Positions 48,852 through 57,260 of a stretch of 64,000 nucleotides of DNA are shown here, piece after piece. The position numbers and the translations under genes are program-made. Each line of letters begins with the position of its first letter. Position 1 is the stretch's first letter. The notes below the pieces were generated by a model. That model had not been told where the DNA came from and searched no databases. It was given only the letters and a program-made list of their open reading frames with translations. This DNA is from Armatimonadota bacterium. GTDB taxonomy: Bacteria; Armatimonadota; Fimbriimonadia; Fimbriimonadales; Fimbriimonadaceae. The DNA lies in assembly GCA_020161505.1 (NCBI GenBank), contig JAIUNY010000002.1:186001-250000 (forward strand), in the 5' to 3' direction.

Positions 48852-49568
48852 ATGAGCAAACCAGTAATTGCGATTTCGGTCAGTGCCATGACCAGCCCGA
48901 AGAATAACAGACCATTCGGTCGATATTATCTGGAGCGCGACTATGTGGATCGCGTGATCGCGGCGGGAGGCGCGCCGGTTTTGATCCCACCGGGGACTGA
49001 AGTCGAGTCGATTGCGCCGTTTATCGACGGCTGGGTGATCCCCGGCGGCAATGACATTGACGCCGCGCTATGGGGCGAGCCGAACCATCCTGAAGTCGAA
49101 AACGAGTATTCGGGACGCACCGAAACCGAGCGACACCTCTTTGGCCAGATCCACCCTTCAGCCCCGATTCTGGGCATCTGCTATGGATGCCAGCTCATGA
49201 ATGTCCTCCACGGCGGCTCGCTGATTCAGCACTTGCCCGACATCTTGGGGGGAGACTATCACCGGGGCGATCCGATTCAGGATTACCGAGTTGAGCCAGG
49301 CACCCGGCTCGCAGGGATCGTCGGCGAGCACGCGCAGGGTAAGAGTTGGCATCACCAGGCCGTTGATCGTATTGGAGATGGTCTGAAACCCGTCGCCTGG
49401 CATGAAGACGGCACGATTGAGGCTCTGGAAAGCACGGAAGGCCGATGGTTGGTCGGCCTCCAGTGGCACCCCGAGCGCACGGAGCTGCCGGAATCGGAGA
49501 AGCTCTTCGAGGCATTCATGGAAGCGGTGCGAGAGTTTAAGATCAGTCGGTCTGGAGTTCCCGCGTGA
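48852..49568 (+). CDS. Class I glutamine amidotransferase-like hydrolase (peptidase C26)
   Basis: This 238-residue protein is a gamma-glutamyl hydrolase of the PuuD type. It has WVIPGGNDIDAALWGE near residue 58, the nucleophile Cys in ILGICYGCQLMN near 100, the downstream His in QGKSWHHQAVD and the catalytic His-Glu pair in LQWHPERTE. It may free 4-aminobutyrate or other amines from gamma-glutamyl compounds. ATG at 48852 is preferred over the upstream GTG because GAGGT stands eight bases before it. The BCCP gene overlaps its stop by four bases. Confidence 0.88.
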   Translation: MSKPVIAISVSAMTSPKNNRPFGRYYLERDYVDRVIAAGGAPVLIPPGTEVESIAPFIDGWVIPGGNDIDAALWGEPNHPEVENEYSGRTETERHLFGQIHPSAPILGICYGCQLMNVLHGGSLIQHLPDILGGDYHRGDPIQDYRVEPGTRLAGIVGEHAQGKSWHHQAVDRIGDGLKPVAWHEDGTIEALESTEGRWLVGLQWHPERTELPESEKLFEAFMEAVREFKISRSGVPA

Positions 49569-50011
49569 AGTGGCTCGTGAACGGCGAGGAATCAGCTCTC
49601 CCGGTCGCCGAGGGGGTTTCTGTCGTGCCAAGTGGGGGGATCTTGAGGGTGAACTCGGCGCGAGGGAGCGGATCGGCGGTGGCCGTGAAGCATGGCGACA
49701 CCACCTACGTTTCGTACCAAGGCCAAGTATACGAAGTCAAAAAGAAGCCGCCAGTTGGATCGGCTCATCAAGCGGCGAGTTCCGCCGAAGCTCGGGCCCC
49801 GATGCCGGGAATGATTGTCGAAGTCTGCGTGGCGGTGGGGGATGTCGTCCACACGGGATCGAAGCTGATGGTGCTGGAAGCGATGAAGATGCAGCAGCCT
49901 ATTCTTGCCGGAATGGACGGCACGGTGGAACTGATCGGAGCCGCCGTCGGCGACCAAGTGAGTGATTCAGACTTATTGGTCAAAATTACTCCGCCCGCCG
50001 AGGAGGCCTGA
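49565..50011 (+). CDS. Biotin carboxyl carrier domain protein
   Basis: This 148-residue protein ends in a biotinyl domain with MVLEAMKMQQPILAGMDGTV; the Lys of EAMKM is the biotinylation site. Its N-terminal half resembles the acidic-to-mixed start of carrier subunits in acyl-CoA carboxylases (for example the 3-methylcrotonyl- or propionyl-CoA type), not the longer AccB. GTG at 49565 overlaps the C26 stop. An HMG-CoA lyase gene follows by two bases after an AGGAGG site, which links it to leucine degradation, where methylcrotonyl-CoA carboxylase comes just before HMG-CoA lyase. No carboxylase subunits are next to it. Confidence 0.85.
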   Translation: MKWLVNGEESALPVAEGVSVVPSGGILRVNSARGSGSAVAVKHGDTTYVSYQGQVYEVKKKPPVGSAHQAASSAEARAPMPGMIVEVCVAVGDVVHTGSKLMVLEAMKMQQPILAGMDGTVELIGAAVGDQVSDSDLLVKITPPAEEA

Positions 50012-50012
50012 C

Positions 50013-50915
50013 GTGTCCGAGCTCAGGATCATCGAAGTCGGCCCCCGCGACGGCTTGCAAAACGAGCCCACCCCCATTCCGCTTGAGGTGAAGGCGCGGT
50101 TCATTGCGAATCTGATTGAGGCGGGAGCCAAGGAGATCGAAGTCACGAGCTTCGTCCATCCGAAGTGGGTGCCGCAGCTCGCGGATGCGGATGAGCTCCT
50201 CGCCACGATCCCCAGGCCGGAAGGCGTGCACTTTTCTGCTCTGGTTCCCAATCGGCGCGGGCTCGATCGGGCGCTTGCCAGCGGGGTGAACCGCATCGCG
50301 CTCTTTACCGCCGCCAGCGAGGCCTTCACGACCAAGAACATCAACATGACGATTGCGGAATCGCTCGCCGAGTTCCGCGCCGTCGCCGATGCTTTCCGTG
50401 AAGCGGTGCCGAATGCGTTCATTCGCGGCTACGTGAGCACGGTGGTCGAGTGCCCCTTCGCTGGGCCCGTGGCGCCGAGTCAGGTGAAAGAAGTTATAGA
50501 TCATTTGATCCAGATTGGTGTGGACGAGATCAGCCTGGGCGACACGATCGGCGTCGCGATCCCGGACGACATCCAGCGACTCGCCGATGCCCTTGAACCC
50601 GCGCTTTCCCCAAGCCAAACTGCTTGGCATTTCCATGACACGCGGGGCACCGCAATGGCGAACGTCGCGGCCATGGTCGAGCGCGGTTACCGGGCTTTCG
50701 ATGCCAGCGCAGGAGGCCTCGGAGGCTGCCCCTACGCCCCAGGCGCGGGCGGAAACCTCGCCACTGAGGATCTGATCTACTACCTCGAACGCAAGGGTCT
50801 GGCTACCGGTTGGGATCTGGATCGGTTGGTCCAGGCAGGCTCGGAGGTTTTTGCCCACCTGAACCGTCCGTCTGCATCGCGGGTTCATCAGGCTGTTTTG
50901 GCGGCTTGTAGGTAA
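50013..50915 (+). CDS. mvaB: Hydroxymethylglutaryl-CoA lyase
   Basis: This 300-residue enzyme cleaves HMG-CoA to acetyl-CoA and acetoacetate, the last step of leucine degradation. It has the HMGL core: RIIEVGPRDGLQNEP at the N-terminus, the VTSFVHPKWVPQLADA block, the HFHDTRGTA metal motif near residue 207 and the signature loop GLGGCPYAPGAGGNLATED, which contains the catalytic Cys. The start is GTG at 50013 with AGGAGG six bases upstream. Its 3' end overlaps by 113 bases the presenilin-like gene on the other strand. Confidence 0.95.
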   Translation: MSELRIIEVGPRDGLQNEPTPIPLEVKARFIANLIEAGAKEIEVTSFVHPKWVPQLADADELLATIPRPEGVHFSALVPNRRGLDRALASGVNRIALFTAASEAFTTKNINMTIAESLAEFRAVADAFREAVPNAFIRGYVSTVVECPFAGPVAPSQVKEVIDHLIQIGVDEISLGDTIGVAIPDDIQRLADALEPALSPSQTAWHFHDTRGTAMANVAAMVERGYRAFDASAGGLGGCPYAPGAGGNLATEDLIYYLERKGLATGWDLDRLVQAGSEVFAHLNRPSASRVHQAVLAACR

Positions 50916-51792
50916 GCGAGTTGTAGACGCCGAACCCTGCCATCGCGAGGGCAATCACCGTGACGCCCCACGTCGCCTGGCGCTCTTCCTTGTTCATCGT
51001 GAATTCTTTGCGGTTCACCAGGAGGACGGTGAGGCCAATCGGCACGAGCGCGGGGAGCGAAATCCGGAACCCAAGCACGAGGAGCATGTATCCGACGAGT
51101 ACCGGGCCAAGCCACTTCGCCGTCGCCCGCGCTTGCATGCCGTACCGGAAAATGCACGCAAAGAGCATTGCGGCAATAAATAGATCAGCCGGTCCAATAT
51201 AGGCGAGATCAAAAGTTCCGACCGGGACGGTCTGTCCTGAAGCGGGAGCGGCCTTGACGCCAGGTACCGCCACGCCAAGGGCGCCGACAATCTCCGGGTT
51301 ATCTTTGACGATCTTTGCCTGCGGGGTAAAAGGCGTCAGGATCAGGAATGCATCCATCCCGGCGAGGAAGATCGCGATGGGAAGAATCATGTTCTTCTCT
51401 CGAATCAGGATGGAAACAAGCGCACCCAATCCCAGGCACCAGAACATGACGCCGGTCTGCATGAAGGCACTCGCGAAGACTTGCGGCGCGCCCTCGAGCT
51501 TAAGAGACCGAATAATCAAAAACATCCCGGCGTGCAGCACCACACCCACGAGCAGCGGAACCCAGGCCTGCTTGGCCGTCCACGAATGAGCCGCCGCGTA
51601 GAACAGCCCATAAATCGGCAACCCGACGAAGATCACCGTGTTGAGCATGGAAAGCCCCAGCGCGACCGCCGGGGGAGCAACCACAAAGCCAAGAATGATG
51701 CGGAGCACCAGCAGAACCGCGACAACGATTCCGAACGTGACAAAAGGCTTCTGCGGCCGCCAGGAATCGCTGGTCACCACGTTAGAGGACAT
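50803..51792 (-). CDS. Presenilin/signal-peptide-peptidase-like membrane protein (candidate intramembrane aspartyl protease)
   Basis: This 329-residue protein has eight or nine hydrophobic helices. It shows the signature elements of the A22 aspartyl protease family in order: Asp147 in FLAGMDAFLILTPF, Asp203 in AYIGPADLFIAAML, and Pro247-Ala-Leu in ISLPALVPIG. The Asp-to-Asp gap (56 residues) and Asp-to-PAL gap (44) match archaeal and human presenilins. The two flanking stretches also align with presenilin. It differs by having GPAD for the GxGD motif and GMD for YD. That might reduce activity or reflect a distinct subfamily. A soluble Pro/Asp-rich tail follows. ATG at 51792 overlaps the GT4 gene by 11 bases. 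The substrate is unknown. Confidence 0.6.
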   Translation of the reverse strand: MSSNVVTSDSWRPQKPFVTFGIVVAVLLVLRIILGFVVAPPAVALGLSMLNTVIFVGLPIYGLFYAAAHSWTAKQAWVPLLVGVVLHAGMFLIIRSLKLEGAPQVFASAFMQTGVMFWCLGLGALVSILIREKNMILPIAIFLAGMDAFLILTPFTPQAKIVKDNPEIVGALGVAVPGVKAAPASGQTVPVGTFDLAYIGPADLFIAAMLFACIFRYGMQARATAKWLGPVLVGYMLLVLGFRISLPALVPIGLTVLLVNRKEFTMNKEERQATWGVTVIALAMAGFGVYNSLTYKPPKQPDEPAMQTDGSGGQKPPSLPGPTDPDPNR

Positions 51793-52966
51793 GGATGCCC
51801 GCCCTCACGTCAGCCGGCTCGCCCATTGCGGCGTGGTAGATGTCTGTGATCCGACGCACCATGTTCGGCAAAGAATACTCCCGAGCGTCGATCGTCGCAT
51901 GCTCGCTGAGGTGATTGTAGAGCGATTCATCGCTGAGAAGCCGCTTGATGGCGCGCGACATCATGGCGGAATCATTGCTGACCAGAAGCCCGTTCCGTCC
52001 ATCGGACACCGCGTCGCCCGCGCCTCCGGCATGCACGACGACGCTGGGCAGGCCATAGGACATGGCCTCCATCACCACAAGGCCCTGCGTTTCTGTCATC
52101 GAAGGGAAGACAAAGAGATCGGCAGCGGCAAGGTACGGATCAACTTTCTCTCGCGGGACAAAGCCGAAGAATCGGCATCGATCCCCGATGCCGAGGTCGC
52201 TCGCCATGCGGCGATAAGTCTCTCGAGCTGGGCCATCGCCGACCACCCAGAGGAGCGTGCGCGGGTCATCGCGCATCACCTGAGCGGCGGCTTGGAAGAG
52301 CAGGGAGAGGTTCTTCTCCACCGCGATACGACCCACATAGAGCATCACTTTCTGCTCGGGTCGGGCACCGAGTTTGGCCCGGATCGAAGCCTGATTCAAC
52401 GACTTGGCGACGGGAATCCCTGTCGGCACGACACTGATCGGGGTGCGAATATTGTGGCGTTGCAGCCACCGGGAGCTTGCATCGCTCGGCGTGATCACGT
52501 GGTCGACGTTGTTGTAGTAAAAGTTCGTGTGCTTCGCGATCTTGTAGCGCGTGTATCGCTTGGGAAGCACCGGGATATAGTGAGCGTATTTGTCGTACAG
52601 CGTGTGGTACGTCGACACGATGGGAATCTCGTGTGATTCCGCCCACCTCAGGCCGACCATTCCGACGGTAAACGGCGTGTGCGTATGGATGACGTCGAAC
52701 CGATGCTTTCGGAACTCGCGGAGCATGGGATAGAACGGCGGCACGGAGAGGGGATATCCCTTTGCAAAGGGTGTGAGAAGCGCGCCGAATCGGTGAACGT
52801 TCGGATCTTGCTCGTGATGCCCCGGGAATCCGGAGCAGAAGAGATGGACTGAGTGGCCTTGCTCGCGCAGACCCTTCATCAGCCCATCAATGCTGACGCT
52901 GACGCCGTTGAGAATGGGCAGAGCACTGTCGCTGAAAAGCGCAATCGAAAGTGGTCGGCCCGGCAA
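51782..52966 (-). CDS. GT4-family glycosyltransferase
   Basis: This 394-residue protein has a GT-B fold: the N-terminal part starts ALFSDSALPILNGVSVSIDG, and the C-terminal nucleotide-binding part has MLYVGRIAVEKNLSLLFQA near residue 215 and the E-x7-E motif in TETQGLVVMEAMSYG near 305. The motif HTHTPFTVGMVGLRWA and the N-terminal NGVSVS resemble diglycosyl-diacylglycerol or phosphatidylinositol glycosyltransferases. It could make a membrane glycolipid. TTG at 52966 follows the HTH gene stop by nine bases. It overlaps the presenilin-like gene, so the three share an operon. Confidence 0.88.
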   Translation of the reverse strand: MPGRPLSIALFSDSALPILNGVSVSIDGLMKGLREQGHSVHLFCSGFPGHHEQDPNVHRFGALLTPFAKGYPLSVPPFYPMLREFRKHRFDVIHTHTPFTVGMVGLRWAESHEIPIVSTYHTLYDKYAHYIPVLPKRYTRYKIAKHTNFYYNNVDHVITPSDASSRWLQRHNIRTPISVVPTGIPVAKSLNQASIRAKLGARPEQKVMLYVGRIAVEKNLSLLFQAAAQVMRDDPRTLLWVVGDGPARETYRRMASDLGIGDRCRFFGFVPREKVDPYLAAADLFVFPSMTETQGLVVMEAMSYGLPSVVVHAGGAGDAVSDGRNGLLVSNDSAMMSRAIKRLLSDESLYNHLSEHATIDAREYSLPNMVRRITDIYHAAMGEPADVRAGIHVL

Positions 52967-52975
52967 CTGGATGGC

Positions 52976-53491
52976 TTACTCCTCCGGCAGGCGGCCGTGC
53001 TCTTCTACAAATCGAACGACACCGCTGAGGCGGAATCGGCGTTGACCACCCTTGGTGCGGTGGTGTCGGAGCCAACCTCGGTTGGTGTAGCGTCGAACCG
53101 TGGCGGGGCACACTCCGAGCAGACGAGACGTCTCCTCCAGCGTGAGCTCAGGATCGAGGAGGCGGCGGATCAGATCTTCGCGGGTCTCCTTGAAATCGCC
53201 TTGGTAATACTTGCTGGTGACATCATCGTTGAAGAATCCACCCAAGAACTCGATGTTCTTCGGCAGGTTCTCGAGAATCACCTTGAGATCGTCGTCCAGC
53301 ACCGTGCTCGCCGGGGTTTCGGCTTTCTTGCGCGGGCGGGGTGCGCTCAGTTTGGTTTTGCGGAATCGAGATCGCTTGGTCTCATTTCCGTTTGCCTCGG
53401 ACGCCTTTCCGTTCTTCTTCCCTTCTCCGGACTTGTCCAGAAAAGCATTCTCGATATAAGCAAGGGGATCAAATTCCTTCGTCGTCGGCAT
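52976..53491 (-). CDS. Helix-turn-helix DNA-binding protein (MerR/excisionase-like)
   Basis: This 171-residue protein has a basic, probably disordered N-terminal half (KKNGKASEANGNETKRSRFR and PRPRKKAETPA). The C-terminal part is ETREDLIRRLLDPELTLEET, then SRLLGVCPATVRRYTNRGWL and RHHRTKGGQRRFR, which is a MerR-type helix-turn-helix with the wing. Such domains bind DNA in regulators, anti-terminators and excisionases. ATG at 53491 is preferred over a TTG eight codons upstream. It lies just before the GT4 gene and probably controls this unit. Confidence 0.8.
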   Translation of the reverse strand: MPTTKEFDPLAYIENAFLDKSGEGKKNGKASEANGNETKRSRFRKTKLSAPRPRKKAETPASTVLDDDLKVILENLPKNIEFLGGFFNDDVTSKYYQGDFKETREDLIRRLLDPELTLEETSRLLGVCPATVRRYTNRGWLRHHRTKGGQRRFRLSGVVRFVEEHGRLPEE

Positions 53492-53542
53492 AGCAGTGGG
53501 ACATATATTACACAAATCTCGCGCAGGCCCTGGCCCCCTTGG

Positions 53543-54553
53543 TCACAGAATGAGCATTGAATCGCCAAAAGAAAGGAAGCGATACCGTAGATTTACTGCC
53601 TCCCGGTAGGCGGCCATGACGGAATCTCGCGTGGCGAGGGCGCTGATCATGGCCATCATGGTGGTTCGAGGCATGTGGAAGTTCGTGAACATGCCGTCGA
53701 TGATCTGCCATTTGTAGCCGGGCGTGATGAAAAGTCGGCTCTCCTCGGAGCCAGTGCGAAGGGCTCGGCGGCCGGTGGCGAAGGTTTCGAGAGTGCGAAC
53801 CGAGGTTGTGCCGACAGCGATGATGCGGCCACGGCATGCCGCAACGGCATCGGCGGTGAGCTGGCTGACTTCGCACCGCTCTCCATGCATGATGTGGTCA
53901 ATCAGGTCATCGACTTGGAGCGGCCGAAAGGTATCGAGGCCGACATCGAGGGTGACTTGGGCGAGCTTAATGCCTTTTTTGTCTAATTGATCTAATATCT
54001 CCTCGGTAAAGTGGAGACCTGCGGTCGGTGCGGCGGCACTGCCGGGAGTCGATGCGATGACCGTGTTGTACCGGGTGCCATCGTGCATCACGGTGTGGAT
54101 GTAAGGCGGCAGTGGAACGCGACCGTGGGCGGCGAGGGCTTCGCGCCAACCTTCCTGGGTTTCGAACTGAATGGAGCGCTGCCCGCCCTCATGCTCCGCG
54201 GTAACCGTGCCTTGCAAGCCACCCGGGAACTCGATCTTTGCCCCGATCCTCAGCCGCTTGGCAGGCTTGACAATGGCGCGGAAGCAACCCTCGGATTCCT
54301 CGCGTAGGAGCAGGGTTTCGACCTGTCCCCCCGTGGGCTTTTCTCCGAAGAGCCGGATCGCGGAGACTCGGGTGTTGTTCATCACCAGGAGATCGCCGGA
54401 TTCCAGCAGCTCCAAGACATCCCGGAACTGCCGGTGGTGGATCGACCCCGTTTGCCTCTCCAAATGCAGAAGGCGGCTCGCCGCGCGATCCTCGAGCGGA
54501 ACTTGGGCAATCAGTTCCTCCGGGAGATCGTAGTCGAAGTCGCTGGCTTTCAT
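53543..54553 (-). CDS. queA: S-adenosylmethionine:tRNA ribosyltransferase-isomerase
   Basis: QueA adds the cyclopentene ring of epoxyqueuosine to tRNA wobble G. The 336-residue protein has MKASDFDYDLPEELIAQVP at the N-terminus, RLLHLERQTGSIHHRQFRDV, LVMNNTRVSAIRLFG near 58, the PTAGLHFTEEIL region near 165 and GTTSVRTLE near 245, with the final IGDSMLIL-like end (FGDSMLIL). Length and order match the family. It is followed by a 51-base gap before the HTH gene and overlaps the HAD hydrolase start by four bases. Confidence 0.95.
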   Translation of the reverse strand: MKASDFDYDLPEELIAQVPLEDRAASRLLHLERQTGSIHHRQFRDVLELLESGDLLVMNNTRVSAIRLFGEKPTGGQVETLLLREESEGCFRAIVKPAKRLRIGAKIEFPGGLQGTVTAEHEGGQRSIQFETQEGWREALAAHGRVPLPPYIHTVMHDGTRYNTVIASTPGSAAAPTAGLHFTEEILDQLDKKGIKLAQVTLDVGLDTFRPLQVDDLIDHIMHGERCEVSQLTADAVAACRGRIIAVGTTSVRTLETFATGRRALRTGSEESRLFITPGYKWQIIDGMFTNFHMPRTTMMAMISALATRDSVMAAYREAVNLRYRFLSFGDSMLIL

Positions 54554-55269
54554 CGCGGGAGTCCGAGGTGGGGGAGGAGATCGCGCAGATCGGCGAGTCG
54601 GTGGGCTTCAGAGGCCTCAAGAGATCGGTCAATCAAAAAAGGCTTTGCCCCAACATTTCGTGCGCCCTGGATGTCCGCGATCGGGTCATCGCCGACGTGC
54701 ACCACAGCTCCAGGGAGCACGCTCAGACGCTCGAAGGTGAGCTCAAACAGTAAGGGATCAGGCTTCTCAACTCCTTCCTCCAGAGACGCGACGATGATGT
54801 CGCAGTAGTCCGTGATTCCGAGCATGCGACACGTCCGGTGCAAACTCACATCCCAGTTGCTGATGATGGCGATCCGAATTCCTGCGGCTTTCAGCGCCTC
54901 CAACGTAGGGATGGAGTCCTCGAAGAGGGAGAAAATGTCGCTTCCGGACGAAAACATTCGATCCATCGCATGGTCGTAGACGCCGTGCGCCAGGGACGGA
55001 TCGAGGCCGAGCGATTCAAGCCAATCCTTGCCAATTTCCAGCCAGAAAGCATCGCAGATCGCTTCGCTCCGCTGAAGGTTCAGTTCTTGGAAATGCCCCC
55101 ACCGGGAGCGTAAGAGCCGACCATATGCTTCGCCGGCGACAAGGGGATCGCCAAGGGGAACACCGGTAACCAAGGCGGATTCCACGGCAATCTGGGCGGG
55201 ATTCCAGTTGACATCAATCAGGGTGCCGGCGGCATCAAACGTGATGACTTCTGGGTGGAAATCCAGCAT
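54550..55269 (-). CDS. HAD-superfamily hydrolase
   Basis: This 239-residue protein has HAD motif I VITFDAAGTLIDV near residue 10, in which the second Asp of DxD is replaced by Ala (DAAGT), as in many HAD members. Motif II is IISNWDVSLH near 132, motif III lies around VEKPDPLLFELTF near 165, and motif IV is VHVGDDPIADIQGARN near 185. It is probably a phosphatase for a small sugar or nucleotide. ATG at 55269 overlaps the tdk stop (TGATG); it overlaps queA by four bases at its end. Confidence 0.88.
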   Translation of the reverse strand: MLDFHPEVITFDAAGTLIDVNWNPAQIAVESALVTGVPLGDPLVAGEAYGRLLRSRWGHFQELNLQRSEAICDAFWLEIGKDWLESLGLDPSLAHGVYDHAMDRMFSSGSDIFSLFEDSIPTLEALKAAGIRIAIISNWDVSLHRTCRMLGITDYCDIIVASLEEGVEKPDPLLFELTFERLSVLPGAVVHVGDDPIADIQGARNVGAKPFLIDRSLEASEAHRLADLRDLLPHLGLPR

Positions 55270-55856
55270 CACCGCGACCCGCGCCCTTTGGGCTTCTTGA
55301 TCTGGTGGCAGGCTCGGCACCGGGCCTCGTAACTCTCCGTAGCGCCAATCAGAACGATGGGCTCGTCCCAGGCGGCGGGCTTTCCTTCGACAATCCGCTG
55401 GGTGTGGCTCGCGGGACGGCCGCACTTGATGCAGATCGCGCGAAGCTTGATGACGTCATCGGCAACCGCGAGCAGATCGGGCATCGGGCCAAAGGGTTGA
55501 CGGCGAAAATCTTGGTCGAGTCCTGCGCAGACAACCTCGACTCCCCGGTCAGCAAGCTCGCTGGCAAGCTCAACGACTGATCGGTCAAAAAACTGAACTT
55601 CCTCAATGCACACGTAGTCCGTGTCTTTGTCGATCGCCTTGCGCAGCTCCTCGACGCCCTTGACGGGTACCGAAGGGTGTTTGACGCCCATGTGGGTGAC
55701 CACCATTTCGTCGTCGTAGCGGGAATCAATGGCGGGCTTGAACACCTGAACCTTCTTTTTCGCATAGAGAGCACGGCGGGCGAGCCGGATCAGCTCCTCG
55801 CTTTTGCCTGCGTACATGCTCCCGCAGACCACGGTTAGTTGTCCCAGCTTCTTCAT
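55269..55856 (-). CDS. tdk: Thymidine kinase
   Basis: This 195-residue type II enzyme phosphorylates thymidine for salvage. It has the Walker A loop VVCGSMYAGKSEELI near residue 9, VFKPAIDSRYDD, the Walker B/lasso region YVCIEEVQFFD near 80, and the zinc site CIKCGRPA plus CRACHQI near the C-terminus. Length is normal for bacterial Tdk. It follows the zinc-ribbon gene with a four-base overlap, so the cluster FmdB-tdk-HAD-queA is one coupled operon. Confidence 0.95.
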   Translation of the reverse strand: MKKLGQLTVVCGSMYAGKSEELIRLARRALYAKKKVQVFKPAIDSRYDDEMVVTHMGVKHPSVPVKGVEELRKAIDKDTDYVCIEEVQFFDRSVVELASELADRGVEVVCAGLDQDFRRQPFGPMPDLLAVADDVIKLRAICIKCGRPASHTQRIVEGKPAAWDEPIVLIGATESYEARCRACHQIKKPKGRGSR

Positions 55857-56179
55857 TCGTCGGTTCCCAATCCTTCCATTTCCGCCTCGAAGCGTTCCTC
55901 CAGATCATCACTGAAGTCGTCATCGGCGGCGCGCCCCATCTCTTTCACCAGCTCCCGAGTGGCGGCTCCCGAGGAGGGCTCACTCATGCCGTCGATCTGC
56001 TCGGCAAGCTCGTCATACCGAGCCGATTCGCTTCGCCCGCGTCGGAATCGGCTGACCTTCTTTTCCAGATCAGTCGATCCACAATGTTCGCAAGCGATCT
56101 CACCTGGAGTCTGAATCATCCCAACCAGATGCACCGAAACCTTGTGGCACGATGAACACTCGTACTCAAAGAGCGGCAT
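55853..56179 (-). CDS. FmdB-family zinc-ribbon protein
   Basis: This 108-residue protein starts MPLFEYECSSCHKVSVHLVG, with the CxxC pair of an FmdB zinc ribbon, and has the second pair in IACEHCGSTDLEKKVSRF. The family is regulatory or a putative zinc carrier of unknown function. The C-terminal 50 residues are acidic and helical (DDLEERFEAEMEGLGTDE). ATG at 56179 is chosen because the zinc ribbon begins there. It is the first gene of a coupled run with tdk, HAD and queA. Confidence 0.88.
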   Translation of the reverse strand: MPLFEYECSSCHKVSVHLVGMIQTPGEIACEHCGSTDLEKKVSRFRRGRSESARYDELAEQIDGMSEPSSGAATRELVKEMGRAADDDFSDDLEERFEAEMEGLGTDE

Positions 56180-56288
56180 GGAAGGCACAGGATACCGAGT
56201 TTCGGAAATCAGGAATCCGGCGGTGAATCGCGAATTTATTGAAGCCCGGGAGCAGTCCATCGCGTAAGGCGGAGTAGGGGCAAGTGGG

Positions 56289-57260
56289 ATGATCGGCGCG
56301 GCATACGTGATGGCAGTTTGGATGGTAGGGCCCTTTGGAGTGGTCAAGCCAGCCGATTTTCCGCGCTGGCAGACGGTGTACGAAGCCGAGCTCACCCTGG
56401 CTTTTCCCGGCAAACTTCAACCCGTGGGTCTGCCGCGCGATTTGGCTCCTCCGATGCGACTCGCGGCTCTGCGCACGGAGGGTCCTGCTTCGTGGATCGC
56501 CGAGAGCGGGGAGCGTCGCCTGCAGATTGATGTGGTTCCCGGCGGAGTATTGCCGACCCAGGAATCCATTCCGGCCGGGGCTCGGCTCCGATCCCAGGTG
56601 GTGAATGGGCGCACTCTCACGCTCGTGACAGCTCTGGATGCGGAATCCGGGGGCCGGGTGACAGAAATCCATGCTCTGCAAGGGGGCAAGCGGGTGACCT
56701 GCACGCTCTGGGTGCCGATTCCGGATCGGGCCGGTCGCGAAGTGGTTGAACGCGCTATTCTCTCGATGAACTTTGGGCTGGGCTGGAGAGTCCGCGGCGA
56801 GGGTGAGTTTTCCCGCTTCCGCACCGCCGAACCCTCGATCTCGCTGCGTCTTCCCGCCGTCCCTGCTAGCACCTGGATTCCGAATCCAAGCGGGGGATTC
56901 GGGGAGGCCCTGCACACCTGGCTCAATATCTCGGGCGAGATCAACTTCGACCTTTGGCTTTTTCAAGATGAAGCAGGGACGCTTGACCCTCGGGCCATGG
57001 CGGAGCGGCAGATGAAGGAGTTCGGTGAGCGCAACAAGAACACGATGCTCGGCCTGCGCCAATCCACCTTCGTCTGGAACGGACTCTCCGGGCACTCGGT
57101 GAAAGCCTTGCGGGTCAGTGGTGGTCAGAAGTGGTGGACGGAGTACCGCTACGTGCGCAGCGGAGACCTGGTGCTCTCGATGGAAGTCGATACCGCAGCG
57201 GCGATCGGCGGCGAGTATGCGCGGGATCAGATCCTGCGCAGCCTCTCGTTTGGCTCATGA
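56289..57260 (+). CDS. Exported protein of unknown function (323 residues)
   Basis: I do not recognise this protein. It has a short N-terminal hydrophobic segment (MIGAAYVMAVWMVGPFGVV) that may be a signal anchor. Two beta-rich domains follow. Repeated features include RLAALRTEGPASWIAESGER, GRTLTLVTALDAESG and SGEINFDLWLFQDEAG. The two halves look alike in the pattern LAFPGKL...WIAESG and ISLRLPA...WIPNPSG, which suggests an internal duplication. No catalytic residue set stands out. Its end overlaps tsaE by six bases. Confidence 0.6.
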   Translation: MIGAAYVMAVWMVGPFGVVKPADFPRWQTVYEAELTLAFPGKLQPVGLPRDLAPPMRLAALRTEGPASWIAESGERRLQIDVVPGGVLPTQESIPAGARLRSQVVNGRTLTLVTALDAESGGRVTEIHALQGGKRVTCTLWVPIPDRAGREVVERAILSMNFGLGWRVRGEGEFSRFRTAEPSISLRLPAVPASTWIPNPSGGFGEALHTWLNISGEINFDLWLFQDEAGTLDPRAMAERQMKEFGERNKNTMLGLRQSTFVWNGLSGHSVKALRVSGGQKWWTEYRYVRSGDLVLSMEVDTAAAIGGEYARDQILRSLSFGS

